Shown: positions 11,001 through 19,982, numbered from the stretch's first letter. The stretch is 20,577 bases of DNA from Plakobranchus ocellatus (GCA_019648995.1 BLXT01001042.1:1640556-1661132); one strand, 5' to 3'. Program-made: numbers and translations. Notes: a model not told the origin generated them from the letters alone.

Positions 11001-14000
11001 AGTTCTCTCAGACAATGCTCTAACATACGGATGTTTTTCTTTCGAGGTAATGAAATATGGCAATAAAACAGTTAAAACTGGTATAATTGCTGATAATCTG
11101 TGCTTTAAATACGATTTTTATTGATGTTATAGCTTTTTACATGATTTAAAATTATCTCTCAAAGTATTCATAGCAGTGAATAGTGGATACTAATATTTTA
11201 GCACGAATTAATGCAAGCATAAAATTAAGAGAGGCAAAGAGAGCATTGTGGAGGTATCCAAGAATTTTAAATTTTGAAATTAAAAGAGTATTTTGTTTTT
11301 ACATGCACAAACTTTAAATATTTTTCCAATTTTTTTTCATCTAAGGATTTTTAAGACAACAGAAAGACATGACAGATGTTGACTACTTAGTACCTTAAAA
11401 AAGAGAACTGCCTTGTTGGTATTAAGGATTATCACTTTTAAATTAATTTTTTTTCATGTGTTGAAACAATTAAAATTTGCTTGACTTAAATGGCATAGTT
11501 ATCATTTTGACATTGAGATGCTTATCTTTTTTAATTTTTGACTGCATATCAGGGATGTTTCTGAGGAAAGTCTATGCAAACAAGCTTCTCATAAAGATTT
11601 GGCTGGTGTCTAGAATTTCATCATTGTATTATCTTCTTGTGGGCTCTGTTCTCTACTTGGCATTTGGTGAGTATATATATATATATATATATGTATGTTT
11701 AAAGAAAATTATGTGCTCTTACGTACTGTGTCAAAGTTCTTTTGTACTATGATGTTGCAATCCCACACAATGAGTTTAGTTGCAGGTCTACATCACTGAG
11801 ATCAAATCGAAATATCAAAGTAAAGAAGTGTAAATTTCCAGTGCTTTATATACAGAAAGTCTATAAAAAATCCTCTTCATAGAAAACTGAATAGTTTTCA
11901 ACCCTCTAGTTATCGGTTTTCATCAAAGTCAATCAAGTAGAGCTGCATCGTTACTCATTTTGTAAGATTGCTACATATATAGATGTTTGCAAATGGAGGC
12001 AAAGGTTTTATTCATGTTTATAGTGTCACATTTTCTCTCCCTCTTGTTGGAATTTTCGTGAATACATATTTATTGCAATTATTCATTCTCATGTATTAAT
12101 TGAATCTATGTTCTTTTGAATGGGAGCGGGGGGAAGTTTTTGTTTTACAATAATTTTTGTATTTTACGGTTATGAAAACTGTAATTAATGGTTTGGGGAT
12201 TGTTACCTCATCTGGGGTATTGCATTTATCAAAAGCTCCAAAAGGATCAAGTGGGTAAATTCTGTCAGATTAAGCAAGAATAGTTTACAAGTCAAAGATG
12301 ACAAAATTCTAAATCATGCTTTTAGGATTTAATTTTATTCAAAATGTTCTGCTTTTTGTAGTTGGAAATGTGTGTTCTCTAATTTGCTTTACAATGAACT
12401 GAATCTCCATCTTTTAGGGCCTTGGTTTGTTGCACACTTGCTGAGTGATCATATTGGAGTTGTTTTTGTGTGGGGCATTGTTATCAACAACACATTTTTA
12501 CCTGGAGGACTCACTTACTTTTATGGTATATTTCAGGTGGGCTCAGAAAAAAGTGATTTTGTAACCATTCATCCATGTATTTTTCTGCAGCTTCTTAGTT
12601 TTAATTTTTTTTTTTTTTTTGGTCAATCCTCAATATTCTGTGCTGCCCAATACATCAGGCAAATGTAACTAAGGCCTAAAATTTCTGCATCTTGTTCAGA
12701 TGTCATGTAAAACAAAATAAGGATAATATAATGATTAAAAAAAGAATTTCTTTTCCAGTGTGGGGAAAGAAAATTTGATGTCCCCTTTTGAGTATCTGTG
12801 TTTACTCTGAGTGAAAAGGACATGAGAAACTTTATTATTTTTATTTATTTATTTACAATTCCTCTTCTTTTTCTTTTTCTTTGCGTTCAAAAAAGCACAA
12901 TTTGAGTTGCAAATCACATCAATGGAAGTGAGAATCATAAAGCATATATTAGGGGGATGCTAGCACAAGGAGAGGAGGGAGGGAGCAGGTAGGTGAGGGA
13001 ATAAAGAGAGAGAAAAAATGTTTAACACTTCAATCTTCAATATCCAGAAGTTTAATTTTAAATATAGTTTTTCTGTTTGTGTGCTGTCCTTCAATGAAGC
13101 CAAATTTGAAAATGCTGTTTTCAAAAACGAGGAATGAGTAGCATGAGTATTTCTGGAACAAAAAAAAAAACCAATTCTCTGATATTATAAAAAGGGAAGA
13201 TAATGAAGGAGAGAGAGCAGGGATAAAGAGAGAAAGAAATTATAGAAGGACATGTTCACTCTTTAAGTCTGCCTTTCTTTATTGTTTAGAGAGTTAATTC
13301 AGGATTGTTTAAAATGCTCCTCGATGAGACCAAGTAGTCTTATCCTTAAAAGAAGTTTTTGATGGGAATTTACTTAAATCAATAATCAAAATAAAATAAT
13401 CATTCACATTATTTTTCTTATTTTATAAATGATTTTTACAACTGTTTTTCTGTGAAACGAATTATTCAAAGTTGTTTTCTCTCCTATTTTTTAATCGTCT
13501 TGTACAAAATATCATTTAAAATGTTATCTTTCCTTTTTTTTTCAGCTCTTGTAAATCCAAGATATTGTGAAAAATATTTTCTATAAATTTTTAATAGTCG
13601 AGATCTAATTCAAAGTATTTTTTTCATACATGCTTTATTTTTGCATGAAATCGATTTGTTGTACTAAAATTTGAGAATGTATTACTTCAAGCTCAAAAAG
13701 GTAAATTTAATGAACTTTTAAATCGAATTTCGAACTATTTCAGGTCATGGTCTTTACTGTTCCAGTCACACTTATCCTGGGACACATCCTAGAAAAGAGA
13801 CGCAAGTTTTGTAACAAGTTTGTTATCATTAGACACATCCCATTTGCTGCATTTACTTCTCTTTTGTTCTTGTTTACAGCCTATTTGGCATTTGGTGAGT
13901 TTCGGTGGGCATATGGGCATCTAGCATTGCCATTAGGACCCTTGAGGACTGGTAATCTTATACTTTTACCGATAGCAATAGGGCTGGCTCTTAGAGCAGA

Positions 14001-14037
14001 CCTTAAGGAAATTATGGCAGACACTGGTCACTTTTGA
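155..14037 (+). CDS. TMEM62: TMEM62-like membrane metallophosphoesterase, 3' part of a split gene (10 exons)
   Basis: Seen: ten + strand exons (155-320, 2741-2865, 3596-3718, 4011-4166, 7449-7614, 8215-8325, 10953-11046, 11553-11666, 12418-12536, 13744-14037) splice into one open frame of 488 codons ending in TGA. Every junction has AG before and GT after the exon and the phases match (2,0,2,2,2,0,0,1,1,0 for the introns before exons 1-10 of the window). Known, from memory of human TMEM62 (about 640 residues): the order of blocks agrees throughout, for example RPxNFFG, SNHTxWFGHF, YLCGHLHTL, LELxxGDWKxNR, VLITNPK, VLKWN, LGPWF-type and PLRT blocks. The family combines a calcineurin-like phosphoesterase domain, an Ig-like domain and a multi-pass C-terminus; its substrate is not established to my knowledge. 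Inferred: roughly the first 160 residues, with the D-x-H, GD and GNHD metal-binding motifs, lie upstream of the window. I see no frameshift or stop, so the gene looks intact. Confidence 0.93.
659..801. repeat. Cluster of three related hairpin inverted repeats with direct copies
   Basis: Hairpin 1: GAGGATGTATA (680-690) pairs perfectly with TATACATCCTC (697-707), loop 6. Hairpin 2: GAGGCTGTATAT (716-727) pairs perfectly with ATATACAGCCTC (732-743), loop 4. Hairpin 3: AGGCTGTATA (752-761) pairs with TATACAACCT (767-776) with one mismatch, loop 5. A lone left arm with its following CACAC (659-674) repeats 680-695 at a 21-base spacing. A direct repeat AACCTCGACCT occurs at 772-782 and 791-801. 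The arms of hairpins 1 and 2 differ at one position with the matching change on the opposite arm. The mechanism of origin is not visible; a decayed miniature element or slipped palindrome expansion are both possible. Confidence 0.9.
2007..2049. repeat. (AAT)n microsatellite
   Basis: About 14 uninterrupted AAT units in intron 1. Read on the minus strand it gives the poly-isoleucine or poly-leucine ORFs, which are artefacts. Confidence 0.97.
2741..2865 (+). CDS. TMEM62: TMEM62 exon b: G-H-F-P metal-ligand motif
   Basis: Forty-one codons plus two bases (AG, completed to AGG by the next exon). The acceptor is gagccag after a long T tract (2711-2733) and the donor is gtaaga at 2866. The peptide starts with a lysine-rich helix (KQKKHLKYL) and continues SNHTVWFGHFPTS. 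The histidine of G-H-F-P corresponds to the metal-ligand histidine found after the central strands of calcineurin-like phosphoesterases; human has G-H-F-T there. The N-H-T sequon just before it is also present in human TMEM62, so N-glycosylation is possible and would imply a lumenal or extracellular catalytic domain. The length from the NFFG block of exon a to SNHT equals human exactly, so no exon is missing in intron 1. Confidence 0.94.
2866..3595 (+). other. TMEM62 intron 2 (730 bp, phase 2)
   Basis: Starts gtaaga, ends tatacag. AT-rich with short A and T runs (3310-3321, 3464-3474). The frame of the next exon is open upstream for about 90 bases, from an ATG at 3507, with no sign of coding constraint. 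Nothing else recognisable. Confidence 0.9.
3596..3718 (+). CDS. TMEM62: TMEM62 exon c: G-H-L-H metal-ligand motif
   Basis: Begins with the third base of the split AGG arginine codon, then 40 codons, then GT of a split GTC valine codon. The acceptor is tatacag at 3589-3595. The donor gtatgt begins at 3719; of several overlapping GTs here it is the one that keeps the frame and gives the N-R-V-F-R junction matching human N-R-R-Y-R. The motif Y-L-C-G-H-L-H-T is the G-H-x-H signature that supplies the last two metal-binding histidines of the calcineurin-like phosphoesterase site, and is identical to human. L-E-L-E-L-G-D-W-K follows. The exon is 123 bases with phase 2 at both ends, so skipping it would delete the motif without a frameshift. 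Confidence 0.95.
3719..4010 (+). other. TMEM62 intron 3 (292 bp, phase 2) with TTTA repeat near the acceptor
   Basis: The shortest intron. It starts gtatgt and ends tgaatttcag. A (TTTA)n tract at 3959-3979 lies about 30-50 bases upstream of the acceptor, in the branch-point to pyrimidine-tract zone, so its length could affect splicing. Confidence 0.9.
3959..3979. repeat. (TTTA)n microsatellite
   Basis: Four perfect TTTA units plus partial units, just upstream of the exon d acceptor. Confidence 0.9.
4011..4166 (+). CDS. TMEM62: TMEM62 exon d: end of the phosphoesterase domain
   Basis: Base 4011 completes the split valine codon, followed by 51 codons and AG of a split arginine codon. The acceptor is tgaatttcag, preceded by a TTTA repeat and T-rich tract; the donor is gtatgt at 4167. 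The peptide FRVIAFDNDLVSFVD and then PIVLITNPKN match human YRIFAFDHDLFSFAD and PVVLITNPK. This is the closing strand of the catalytic domain followed by the linker to the next domain; S-x-x-Y-I-R leads into it. The exon is 156 bases with phase 2 at both ends. Confidence 0.95.
4923..5008. repeat. CCGGAATT-type repeats including a short hairpin
   Basis: AATTCCGGA (4923-4931) pairs perfectly with TCCGGAATT (4937-4945) over a five-base loop. A further AATCCGGAATTTCG copy lies near 4992-5006, and a weaker ATTCTGGAAATCCGC around 4965-4979. Together they form an irregular array of degenerate units in intron 4. Confidence 0.7.
6599..6647. repeat. Degenerate tandem repeat of GGTTTAGCCGTTTTT
   Basis: Successive units of 17, 15 and 11 bases plus a partial: GGTTTAGCCGTTTTTTC at 6599, GGTTCAGCCGTTTTT at 6616, GGTTTAGCTGT at 6631, GGTTTA at 6642. 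Confidence 0.75.
7449..7614 (+). CDS. TMEM62: TMEM62 exon e: Ig-like beta domain, first part
   Basis: Base 7449 completes AG+G (arginine), giving I-R-I-L-I-F-S against human I-R-V-L-A-F-S, followed by 55 codons to a phase 0 donor gtgaga at 7615. The acceptor is gttttcag at 7441-7448. Alternating hydrophobic residues (VKQVIVHIDNRYLG, then PLYVLKWNAKMFSEGDHKL) indicate a beta-sandwich with the conserved V-L-K-W-N strand and the G-x-H turn. This corresponds to the region I remember as the Ig-like domain of TMEM62, between the catalytic and membrane parts. The frame is also open for 213 bases upstream of the acceptor, which I take as chance. Confidence 0.94.
7615..8214 (+). other. TMEM62 intron 5 (600 bp, phase 0)
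   Basis: Starts gtgaga, ends aaattaag. It holds the polypyrimidine tract at 7662-7760. The rest is ordinary AT-rich sequence with an A run at 8113-8122. Confidence 0.88.
7662..7760. repeat. Polypyrimidine (CT-rich) tract
   Basis: About 99 bases of almost pure C and T on the + strand, with only a handful of purines, built from irregular TCC, CTT and TCTT units. It lies in the 5' part of intron 5. Such tracts can bind PTB-type splicing factors or form triplex DNA; either role here is inference. Confidence 0.9.
8215..8325 (+). CDS. TMEM62: TMEM62 exon f: end of Ig-like domain and approach to the membrane
   Basis: Thirty-seven codons, phase 0 at both ends (111 bases). The acceptor is aaattaag at 8207-8214, weaker than its neighbours. 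The alternative AG six bases later (ctgcag) would meet a TAG after five codons, so 8215 is chosen. The spacing from the V-I-V strand of exon e to H-F-S here equals human V-I-V to I-F-S. The end, LLPRLILMLNIYTV, is hydrophobic and leads into the first C-terminal membrane segment in the next exon. The donor is gtgcgt at 8326, a poor match to the consensus. The frame stays open through it to a TAG at 8527-8529. Confidence 0.88.
8326..10952 (+). other. TMEM62 intron 6 (2627 bp, phase 0)
   Basis: Starts gtgcgt, ends ttcttttcag. The frame of exon f continues open to a TAG at 8527-8529. A run of A at 8625-8638 is followed by GGGTCAATTTGACC and the palindrome CCTGATCAGG (8653-8662). Around 9408-9440 there are short ATCTAG repeats. 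The rest is AT-rich without legible content; an open frame at 10388-10615 is judged chance. Confidence 0.85.
10953..11046 (+). CDS. TMEM62: TMEM62 exon g: first membrane span of the C-terminal domain
   Basis: Thirty-one codons plus one base (94 bases), with acceptor ttcttttcag after a T tract and donor gtaatg at 11047. VVFGVLVFLYIIVLSSL, about 17 hydrophobic residues, is a clear membrane span and lies where human has VLFVLIVLSQL. It is followed by a short polar and basic stretch (RQCSNIR) and then FFFRG, comparable to human I-I-F-R-Y-R-G. Phase 0 in and phase 1 out agree with both neighbours. Intron 6 before it is the second longest, but the alignment leaves no room for a missing exon. Confidence 0.9.
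11047..11552 (+). other. TMEM62 intron 7 (506 bp, phase 1)
   Basis: Starts gtaatg, ends gcatatcag. AT-rich; nothing else recognised. Confidence 0.9.
11553..11666 (+). CDS. TMEM62: TMEM62 exon h: second membrane span
   Basis: Two bases complete a split glycine codon, then 37 codons, then G of another split glycine codon (114 bases, phase 1 at both ends). The acceptor is gcatatcag and the donor gtgagt at 11667, directly followed by a TA dinucleotide repeat. The exon starts with a basic loop (MFLRKVYANKLLIKIW) and continues with the span SLYYLLVGSVLYLAF, matching human IFYYSVLLLTLYTVL before G-P-W-F. The loop is about two residues shorter than in the human protein as I remember it. Confidence 0.92.
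11667..12417 (+). other. TMEM62 intron 8 (751 bp, phase 1) with TA repeat at the donor
   Basis: Starts gtgagt and runs at once into (TA)n at 11672-11692; ends atcttttag. Otherwise AT-rich with a short G run at 12125-12133. Nothing else recognised. Confidence 0.9.
11672..11692. repeat. (TA)n microsatellite next to a splice donor
   Basis: About ten TA units starting six bases into intron 8. The 3' part of the donor site is therefore inside or adjacent to an unstable repeat. Confidence 0.93.
12418..12536 (+). CDS. TMEM62: TMEM62 exon i: G-P-W-F block and third membrane segment
   Basis: Two bases complete the split glycine codon, giving G-P-W-F against human L-G-P-W-F-F-G, then 39 codons to a phase 0 donor gtgggc at 12537. 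The acceptor is atcttttag at 12409-12417. HIGVVFVWGIVINNTFL is a likely membrane span, followed by P-G-G and LTYFYGIFQ, the first half of a further span that continues in exon j. Human has FSFGIFVNGHFLQGSITFIIGILQ at the same place, so spacing is conserved exactly. The Y-G-I-F-Q/I-G-I-L-Q junction supports the donor. Confidence 0.94.
12537..13743 (+). other. TMEM62 intron 9 (1207 bp, phase 0) with GA-rich tracts
   Basis: Starts gtgggc, ends ctatttcag. It contains a T run at 12606-12620, purine-rich tracts at about 12967-13018 and 13194-13243 that share AATAAAGAGAGA/GATAAAGAGAGA, and an A run at 13160-13170. No exon is missing here, because the protein alignment is continuous. Confidence 0.9.
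12967..13018. repeat. GA-rich purine tract
   Basis: Irregular GGAGA/GGGA/GAGAGA tract on the + strand. A second, similar tract lies at about 13194-13243, and the two share a GAGCAGG...ATAAAGAGAGA pattern. They may be a diverged duplication or simply low complexity. Confidence 0.7.
13744..14037 (+). CDS. TMEM62: TMEM62 terminal exon j: last membrane spans and stop
   Basis: Ninety-seven codons and TGA at 14035-14037. The acceptor is ctatttcag ending at 13743, and starting there gives V-M-V-F-T straight after I-F-Q of exon i. Membrane segments: the rest of a span (VMVFTVPVTLILGHIL), a basic loop with EKRRKFCNKF, a strong span at 13834-13896 (HIPFAAFTSLLFLFTAYLAFG), and a shorter one at 13957-13996 (LILLPIAIGLALRA). 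P-L-G-P-L-R-T between the last two matches human F-S-P-L-R-T. The short tail (DLKEIMADTGHF) is acidic and not clearly conserved. There are no further introns in the coding part. Confidence 0.95.
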   Translation, partial: VMVFTVPVTLILGHILEKRRKFCNKFVIIRHIPFAAFTSLLFLFTAYLAFGEFRWAYGHLALPLGPLRTGNLILLPIAIGLALRADLKEIMADTGHF

Positions 14038-14835
14038 CCATAGCTTTTTATTAGTTATAAAGCTTCATTTTTGAGGTCACATGTTCTAATTATGAATCGG
14101 GATTGGTCTTTAATCCACAATGACAAATCCAAGTATGAAATTGGGTCAGCTTTGTATTTATTTTTCATATTTATCTTTACCTATACAATTGTGGAAGCCA
14201 TTGTGAATGCTTGTTTGGAGATTTGTATGTGAGACCTTTTTTAAAGCAAAAGAAATGTGAATGTGAAGGGCAAACACGAGATTTTGACCTGCCTAACATT
14301 GTTAACCAACAGAGTGAATACAATTAAAACAATTTTGGCAAGAATACTTAATTGTAAAATGATTCTAGCATATTCTCAGATCCCATTGGTCTAGGGTATT
14401 AATCTAGGGGCCATGATACAGGGAATATGGACTTATTGAAGAGAGTCTTAGTACATCTAGGTCTACGATTTAAAAAGGTGTTGGATTGAGACCTAGTACT
14501 AGTGTGGAAAGAAGGAATGTAAAGCATGTCTCATAACATTTATGTTTAAAATCTTTATGTTAGCAACCCATTGCCACATCCAAAAGGCAGTTATGTAGCC
14601 AAAGTAAACAGTGGCATACATGCATAGTAGTATTAGCTACTATACTTTGTTTTGCTGTTGGTTTTTTTATACTATATTTAATGCTCACCAAATGCATTTA
14701 AAGGTTAGCATCCACAAACAGTTTTTTATATGTACTATTAAATTGAATTTTGTGCAATTGATGCCATTTTTAAGAAGAATAAAATGTTCAATGTATTTAT
14801 AAACAATCAAAATAAAACTATTGATATAGGTATTG
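14038..14835 (+). other. Predicted proximal 3' UTR of TMEM62
   Basis: AT-rich sequence after the stop, ending at paired AATAAA signals (14778-14783 and 14811-14816) followed within about 30 bases by a GT-rich stretch (TTGATATAGG...GGGTGC). The cleavage point near 14830-14835 is inferred. No introns are suggested. Confidence 0.6.
14778..14816 (+). terminator. Paired AATAAA polyadenylation signals
   Basis: Two canonical hexamers 33 bases apart, the first good candidates after the TGA, with GT-rich sequence downstream. Further AATAAA at 16763-16768, 16853-16858 and 20434-20439 could serve longer isoforms. Confidence 0.6.
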
Positions 14836-17800
14836 CCTTCGGGTGCATTTTCTTTGAAACAGCAGAGCTTCAATCTGTCCGTATTTTTTAAAAAAGGGAT
14901 TGCATTTATGGATTTTTTTTGGGGAAGTGTCATGATTTTTTCATAACACTCCCAAAATCTTGAGTTTTTATTGCTTTTAAAATTGCTTGGACTGTCTTCA
15001 AAAGAGAGGCTTTAAATTTTCGATGTTCTTAGAGAAAATTTTATTCTGTGAGAGATGCAAGCATAAACTTGATATACATCTTTTTGTGCCATGCTGTGAA
15101 AACTGGTTTTTAATAGAAAAATAGCTTTAAAGACAAGATAAAATCTGTTTTTGGCTGTCTAACAGATCAAAACAGCACCATTCTGTGATATTAGTTTTAT
15201 TCAAGATCAATTAGCACATTAGCAACTATCCCTCAGGTCATTCAGGTCAAAACTGGCCCTTATGGCTGAGAATTTACCGGAGCTAATACACAATTGAAGA
15301 GAATTCTTACTTCTTCTATTTGCATTTGCTGGTACTACCAAAGCCCATGACATTTGTTTTAAAGAATATCATTTTCATTTTGAAGCATTTTTCAGAGTCT
15401 CCCTTTTTGGTGAGTGTTACTTTTTTTCTTATGCCTCCTTTTTTTCTTCTTTTTTTTTTTAATACGTCAATTTTTAAATTTAAAGGACTCAATAAGATAA
15501 AAATAAATATTTTCCAACCCTTTCCAACCCTCAGTTTTGGTACCCTCACAAAATGTATACTTTTCTTTATGACCCTACCTTTATGAATATGAAACAATTA
15601 AACAGAACCGAAAAGCAGAAGAAGTAGAATAATTAAGACAAGAATAATACATAGCTAATGGGCTGATTGTGCAGAGTGAGTAAGTAAAGTAGTAAATAAT
15701 TCAAAGATCAGATAATAGAATATGGTAGCCATGTGGTCAAATACAGACTAGAGTCAAAGGCTGATAGCAAATTTATCCCTACTTATCTTTTTTTCTAGTT
15801 TGGCATTATTTTTTCACCTGAGTATCATATTTTTGACTCTTTTTAAAATATCTTTGCCTAAAGTTATTTGATTGCCATTTTAAAATGATTTCTTGTAATA
15901 TAGAGTAATGAAGATTTCTTGCAAGTAAATCCATGTCCATTACAAAGCTAATGTGTGAAAAAAAATGGGAGCATTAATGGATTTTTTTTGCATTTGCTGT
16001 CTTTTAATTGTCAAATATTAAATGTTTTGCAATATTGAAATGGTGTGGATGTTCCATTGAATGATCATTATTTCTAAAGGCATGAAAATATTTTTAAAAA
16101 ATTGTCACCAAATGTGCTCCTAGGCACTGTACAAATATTGAATTGTTCATGGCTGTATTTTTTTGTTTTCCAGTTTCTTGTTTTGGGTTTTTAGAAATGA
16201 AAGAAAAATGATTTTTTTAAATTACAATTGCATCTCTAATATCTCTTTGATCCTGCTCAAGGCAATCTCTTGAAGTGGAATTTTAATTAAGGAATAAATG
16301 CATTATGAAGGTATTTTTCTAGTTGGTCTTTGTCTTTCAGAGCTCAGTGCTACAACAATGTTTTGGCACCTTTGACATATTTGCGACGATAATTTTTATG
16401 TAAATCAATTTTCTCCTCAAAACATAGTCTTCTGATAAGAGTCAAGGCAAAATTTTGTGATGGAATCAATTTACAAACTGCAACTACAACCTACATGTCT
16501 TGCGACCGCCAGGGATTTGTGAGGCATATACAGGTTTTCACTGCTAAAAAAAAAAACAAGTTAAAGCACCAATATCTTTAATTGCGCTGAGTCAACTGAT
16601 TTTTCTGTTTTTTTTCTGTTTTTCCCATTGCAAAGCTCATAGAATGTAGTTTCTGGCTTTACTGATACATTTTAATTTTTAAATTGTGACCTATCAGTCA
16701 ATTGGACTGGAGTCAATATCTATGCATTTATTTATGTAATTCAGGCATTTTATATAATAACAAATAAAACTTACTTTTAAACACAAGTCAATGCAAAAAT
16801 TTCACATGGTTGTGAAATGACATTCAATCTGCTGAGCAATGCAGATAACTTTAATAAAGTTATTGAAACCTATTTCACAATCACAGGGAAATCAACAGTG
16901 AAAATCTTACAAATTCCTCTTGTTCTCAGAAACTTTCCCTGCTAGCAAGTTAATTAATTAATCCTAGCATGTTGATCAGGCCTGACAATGGTCTATGGGA
17001 TATGTACGCATTTAACATCTCAGTTTTGTTCACTTTTAAATGCTATAATCATTTGTTATCGATGATGATAGATGCGGATTGGCCAAATGCCAAATCATTA
17101 TGCTTTGTCAAGGTCAGGACAAGCATAACATCACTACCTCATATCTTAAGCTTTGCAATACATAATCTAGAACTTACTTCTTCTTTTACAAACCAGCTAA
17201 CTCCAAAAAAAGTCAAATTGGCCCAAAATCTAGACAAAGATAGAAAGTATTTTGTGTGTCTGAGTAGACTGAGCTTTGATTGAGGCAGAGAAAATTTTTT
17301 GAAACTGATGCATTTTTTATGTTATGATTTTTTTTCTTCTAAAATGCTTATTTGTTTAATGAGGTTAATTCATAGATCTGAAACTTGAGGAGTTATTGGT
17401 GTATTCAGATGCAGTGTTTTAGAGGGTGATACTTTGTTAAAATAGAGTTGCTGGGTTCTTCTTTCCCTCGCCAAGTGTTTTTTTTTTTAATTTGCTTATA
17501 TATAAAATGAAGTATAATTTTTGTCTGTAATGTGCCATAATTTCATTATGTTAACCTTGAATACTGAGTAATTTCAGTTTTAGGTACAAATTTTCTAAGG
17601 TATGGTGTTTCTTTTCAAAATTGATGTGTGATGAACTATGAGGGTACCTTTGCTGACTCTATGGATGCACTTTTGTTGTGATATTAAAATTTATAAAAAG
17701 TCTAACAAAGGCAAGCTGCAATTCTTTACCAAAATACTTTTTAACCATAACTCACTGTCCCTTCCAGTATCTCATTATTTTTCAAAATTATGTTTACCAC

Positions 17801-18180
17801 AGAATTTATCAAACAGCCAGGTGTATTGAAATAATAAGTTAATGCTGCAACATGTATTTTATGAAATAACTGTGAATGTAAAGATACTATCATGTCTTTA
17901 ATATAATGCATGGAAATCAAAGGCATGAATTTCACATGTTCTTGAGGGATTTAGAGACCAAATGTTTGAGATAAATGGTTTGCCTGCCAGTTTTCCTAGC
18001 TGTTTTATGCAATCTGTGCAAATGGTTGCACTTATTTTAATCTTATACTGACAAAAAAGATACCAGTCAAAATTCTGAGTGAAACAGCCTAGAAATTGTT
18101 GCTTCTTTCCATTGTTCAAATTTTCAAATCTACATCTTTCTTACAGAAATGTGAAAATTTTTTACATTTTGAAATCCCAC
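14836..18180. other. Noncoding AT-rich sequence downstream of TMEM62
   Basis: No exon-like or conserved coding segment is visible. The longest open frame (16969-17283, 104 codons) has no recognisable motif, and a frame of that length is expected about once by chance in a window this size and composition. It may be distal 3' UTR, given AATAAA at 16763 and 16853 and many ATTTA pentamers, or intergenic DNA. Confidence 0.55.
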
Positions 18181-18188
18181 AATCCTTT

Positions 18189-18750
18189 GTATTGCCTTGT
18201 TGCACAATACTATTTTTAAGTTTTTTCCAAACTTGAATATTGACGCTAGCCACTACTAACTGTTGCCCGGTCAAGGCTACTGAGGGGTTTCTATTAGATC
18301 TATATAAAAAAATTCAGACTTAATAGAAAATTAACAGCTATACAAATTAGATTTATTATTGCACAGATTGATTTGTCCTTTATGATTGCTTATTGACTCT
18401 AAAGTTTTTCCATAATGTATGATCAGATTTTAAAGTTTTGAGGTTAGATCTACGGTTGCATGCTAGGCCGACTAGTTCCATTTTCGATAATACAGTTCAA
18501 ATGGATCAAATTAAGCAATAAAAAACTCATCCTACGCTCTACTTCATGTTTCTAAATCTACCCAAGGGTATCTCAGGTTGAAATGCAATAGACTCCGATT
18601 TTTTTGCAAAGCTGTTCTCGAAAAGATGAGCTAAATCGTTGTCATGCTGGTTTAGTGTTTAGACAGAAAAATGCAGTAATTTCTTAGTGGTCCAGAGTCC
18701 AGAAACCAGCTGATGGCCGGTGGTGATGTTTTGCGGCAACAAGGCAATAC
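18189..18750. repeat. Inverted repeat pair, 15 bp arms about 530 bp apart
   Basis: GTATTGCCTTGTTGC at 18189-18203 has its exact reverse complement at 18736-18750. TTGCCCG also occurs inward of the left arm (about 18262) and, inverted, just outside the right arm. These could be terminal inverted repeats of a small nonautonomous element, but no target-site duplication is evident. Confidence 0.5.
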
Positions 18751-19156
18751 TCTATCGGGCAATTTGTATATTTGATTTTATTATTATTTGTCTTATGTTT
18801 CCTCAGTGAAAAGAATTATTCTAACTTTGTAAAACTGCTAAAACTTTAGTTCCATTTATCTTTCTATAACTTTGCACCTTCAAAAGGTTTCAATGGATTA
18901 TTCAAACTGCTGGATTATTTATGCATAAATATAAAATATCATTAGGCTGTAATACGTATCCATCATGCCACATGAAAATATGAAGATGTAGTATGAGGAA
19001 GTGTAGTTTTTATATATCTCACATGCTTCATTTTAATTGTTTTGCTGTTTCTATAGAACCATAATTCAGTATGTTATTTTTTTTAGTCTGCTCATTTTTT
19101 TTACTTGGTGAATTGTAAAGAGGATTTTTTAACATATTTTTTAAGGTAAAGGGACA

Positions 19157-19982
19157 TTCAAATACAATCTTACGCCTTGGATGAGGGGGTCTCTTTTGCG
19201 GTAAGGAAAGCGTAAGAAGGGGGGGTGTCTTGAACCAATGTAATATTACACTTTTGTGAGGGGAAAAAATAAAAAGGAAAAAAATGTTGACATAAAAAAT
19301 AACATGGAAAGGAAGAGGTAACAATTCTTAATATACAATCATTAAATGAATCTGTCCAACAGTATTATATCCCCTAAAATTATATTAGAATGTTGATTTT
19401 CCATTTTTGCCAGTTTAAATGATTTACTTAATTACTCTGTATAAATGTAGAATTGCATATGTACATATGTGCAATGAATGTTTTCCATGAATATGTATGT
19501 TGAGTGCATAGAGCAGTGATTGTACTATGGATTTGAACGATAAAATGTTACATTATCTTAATTATCATTTTATTATTATTATTACTATAGTCATAAGAGG
19601 TCCACAAAAGCAGTTTGACCATTACACCGAGAAAAGTTCAGCTACAGTAATTCATTCACAGCTCTATTTTAATCCACAAGATAATCGAATGTTGAATCTT
19701 CATCTTAGCACAAAGTAATAAGCCTAAAGTATGGTTTAAGACTGTGGCAATAAGTCAATGCTTTGGAAATTTACTCAAATGCTTTCGTCATCCGATTATG
19801 TACCATTTGGCATACTCAAGGATTACTGAGAGCTCCAAGCCCATAGGATCCAACAAAATCTATTCTCCAGTTACCAATTATTGACAATTTTTGAGAAAAG
19901 CAACTTGTATGTGGCAAATGTAAGAAAGGTGTAAGGGGGGAGGATTAAGTAGTCCCGCAAAAGGTGTAAGATTATATTTGAA
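19157..19982. repeat. Diverged inverted repeat pair, 22 bp core with flanking similarity
   Basis: The 22 bases at 19157-19178 match the reverse complement of 19961-19982 with two transitions. Beyond the core, CCGCAAAA sits next to it in the right copy (from 19955) and, on the minus strand, about 17 bases further out in the left copy. G-rich GTAAG(G)GGGGG segments accompany both copies. Confidence 0.6.
19456..19469. repeat. Perfect 14 bp palindrome CATATGTACATATG
   Basis: Self-complementary 14-mer; TTGC before it and GTGCAA after it extend the symmetry imperfectly. Function unknown. Confidence 0.85.

Noticed and set aside
15316..15597. Overlapping open frames on both strands (93 and 88 codons)
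   Set aside because: Both come from low-complexity T-rich DNA giving Phe/Leu or Lys/Arg runs; typical of noncoding AT-rich sequence.
16969..17283. Open frame of 104 codons on the + strand downstream of the gene
   Set aside because: No motif or splice context is recognisable, and at this base composition about one ORF of such length is expected by chance in a 20 kb window.
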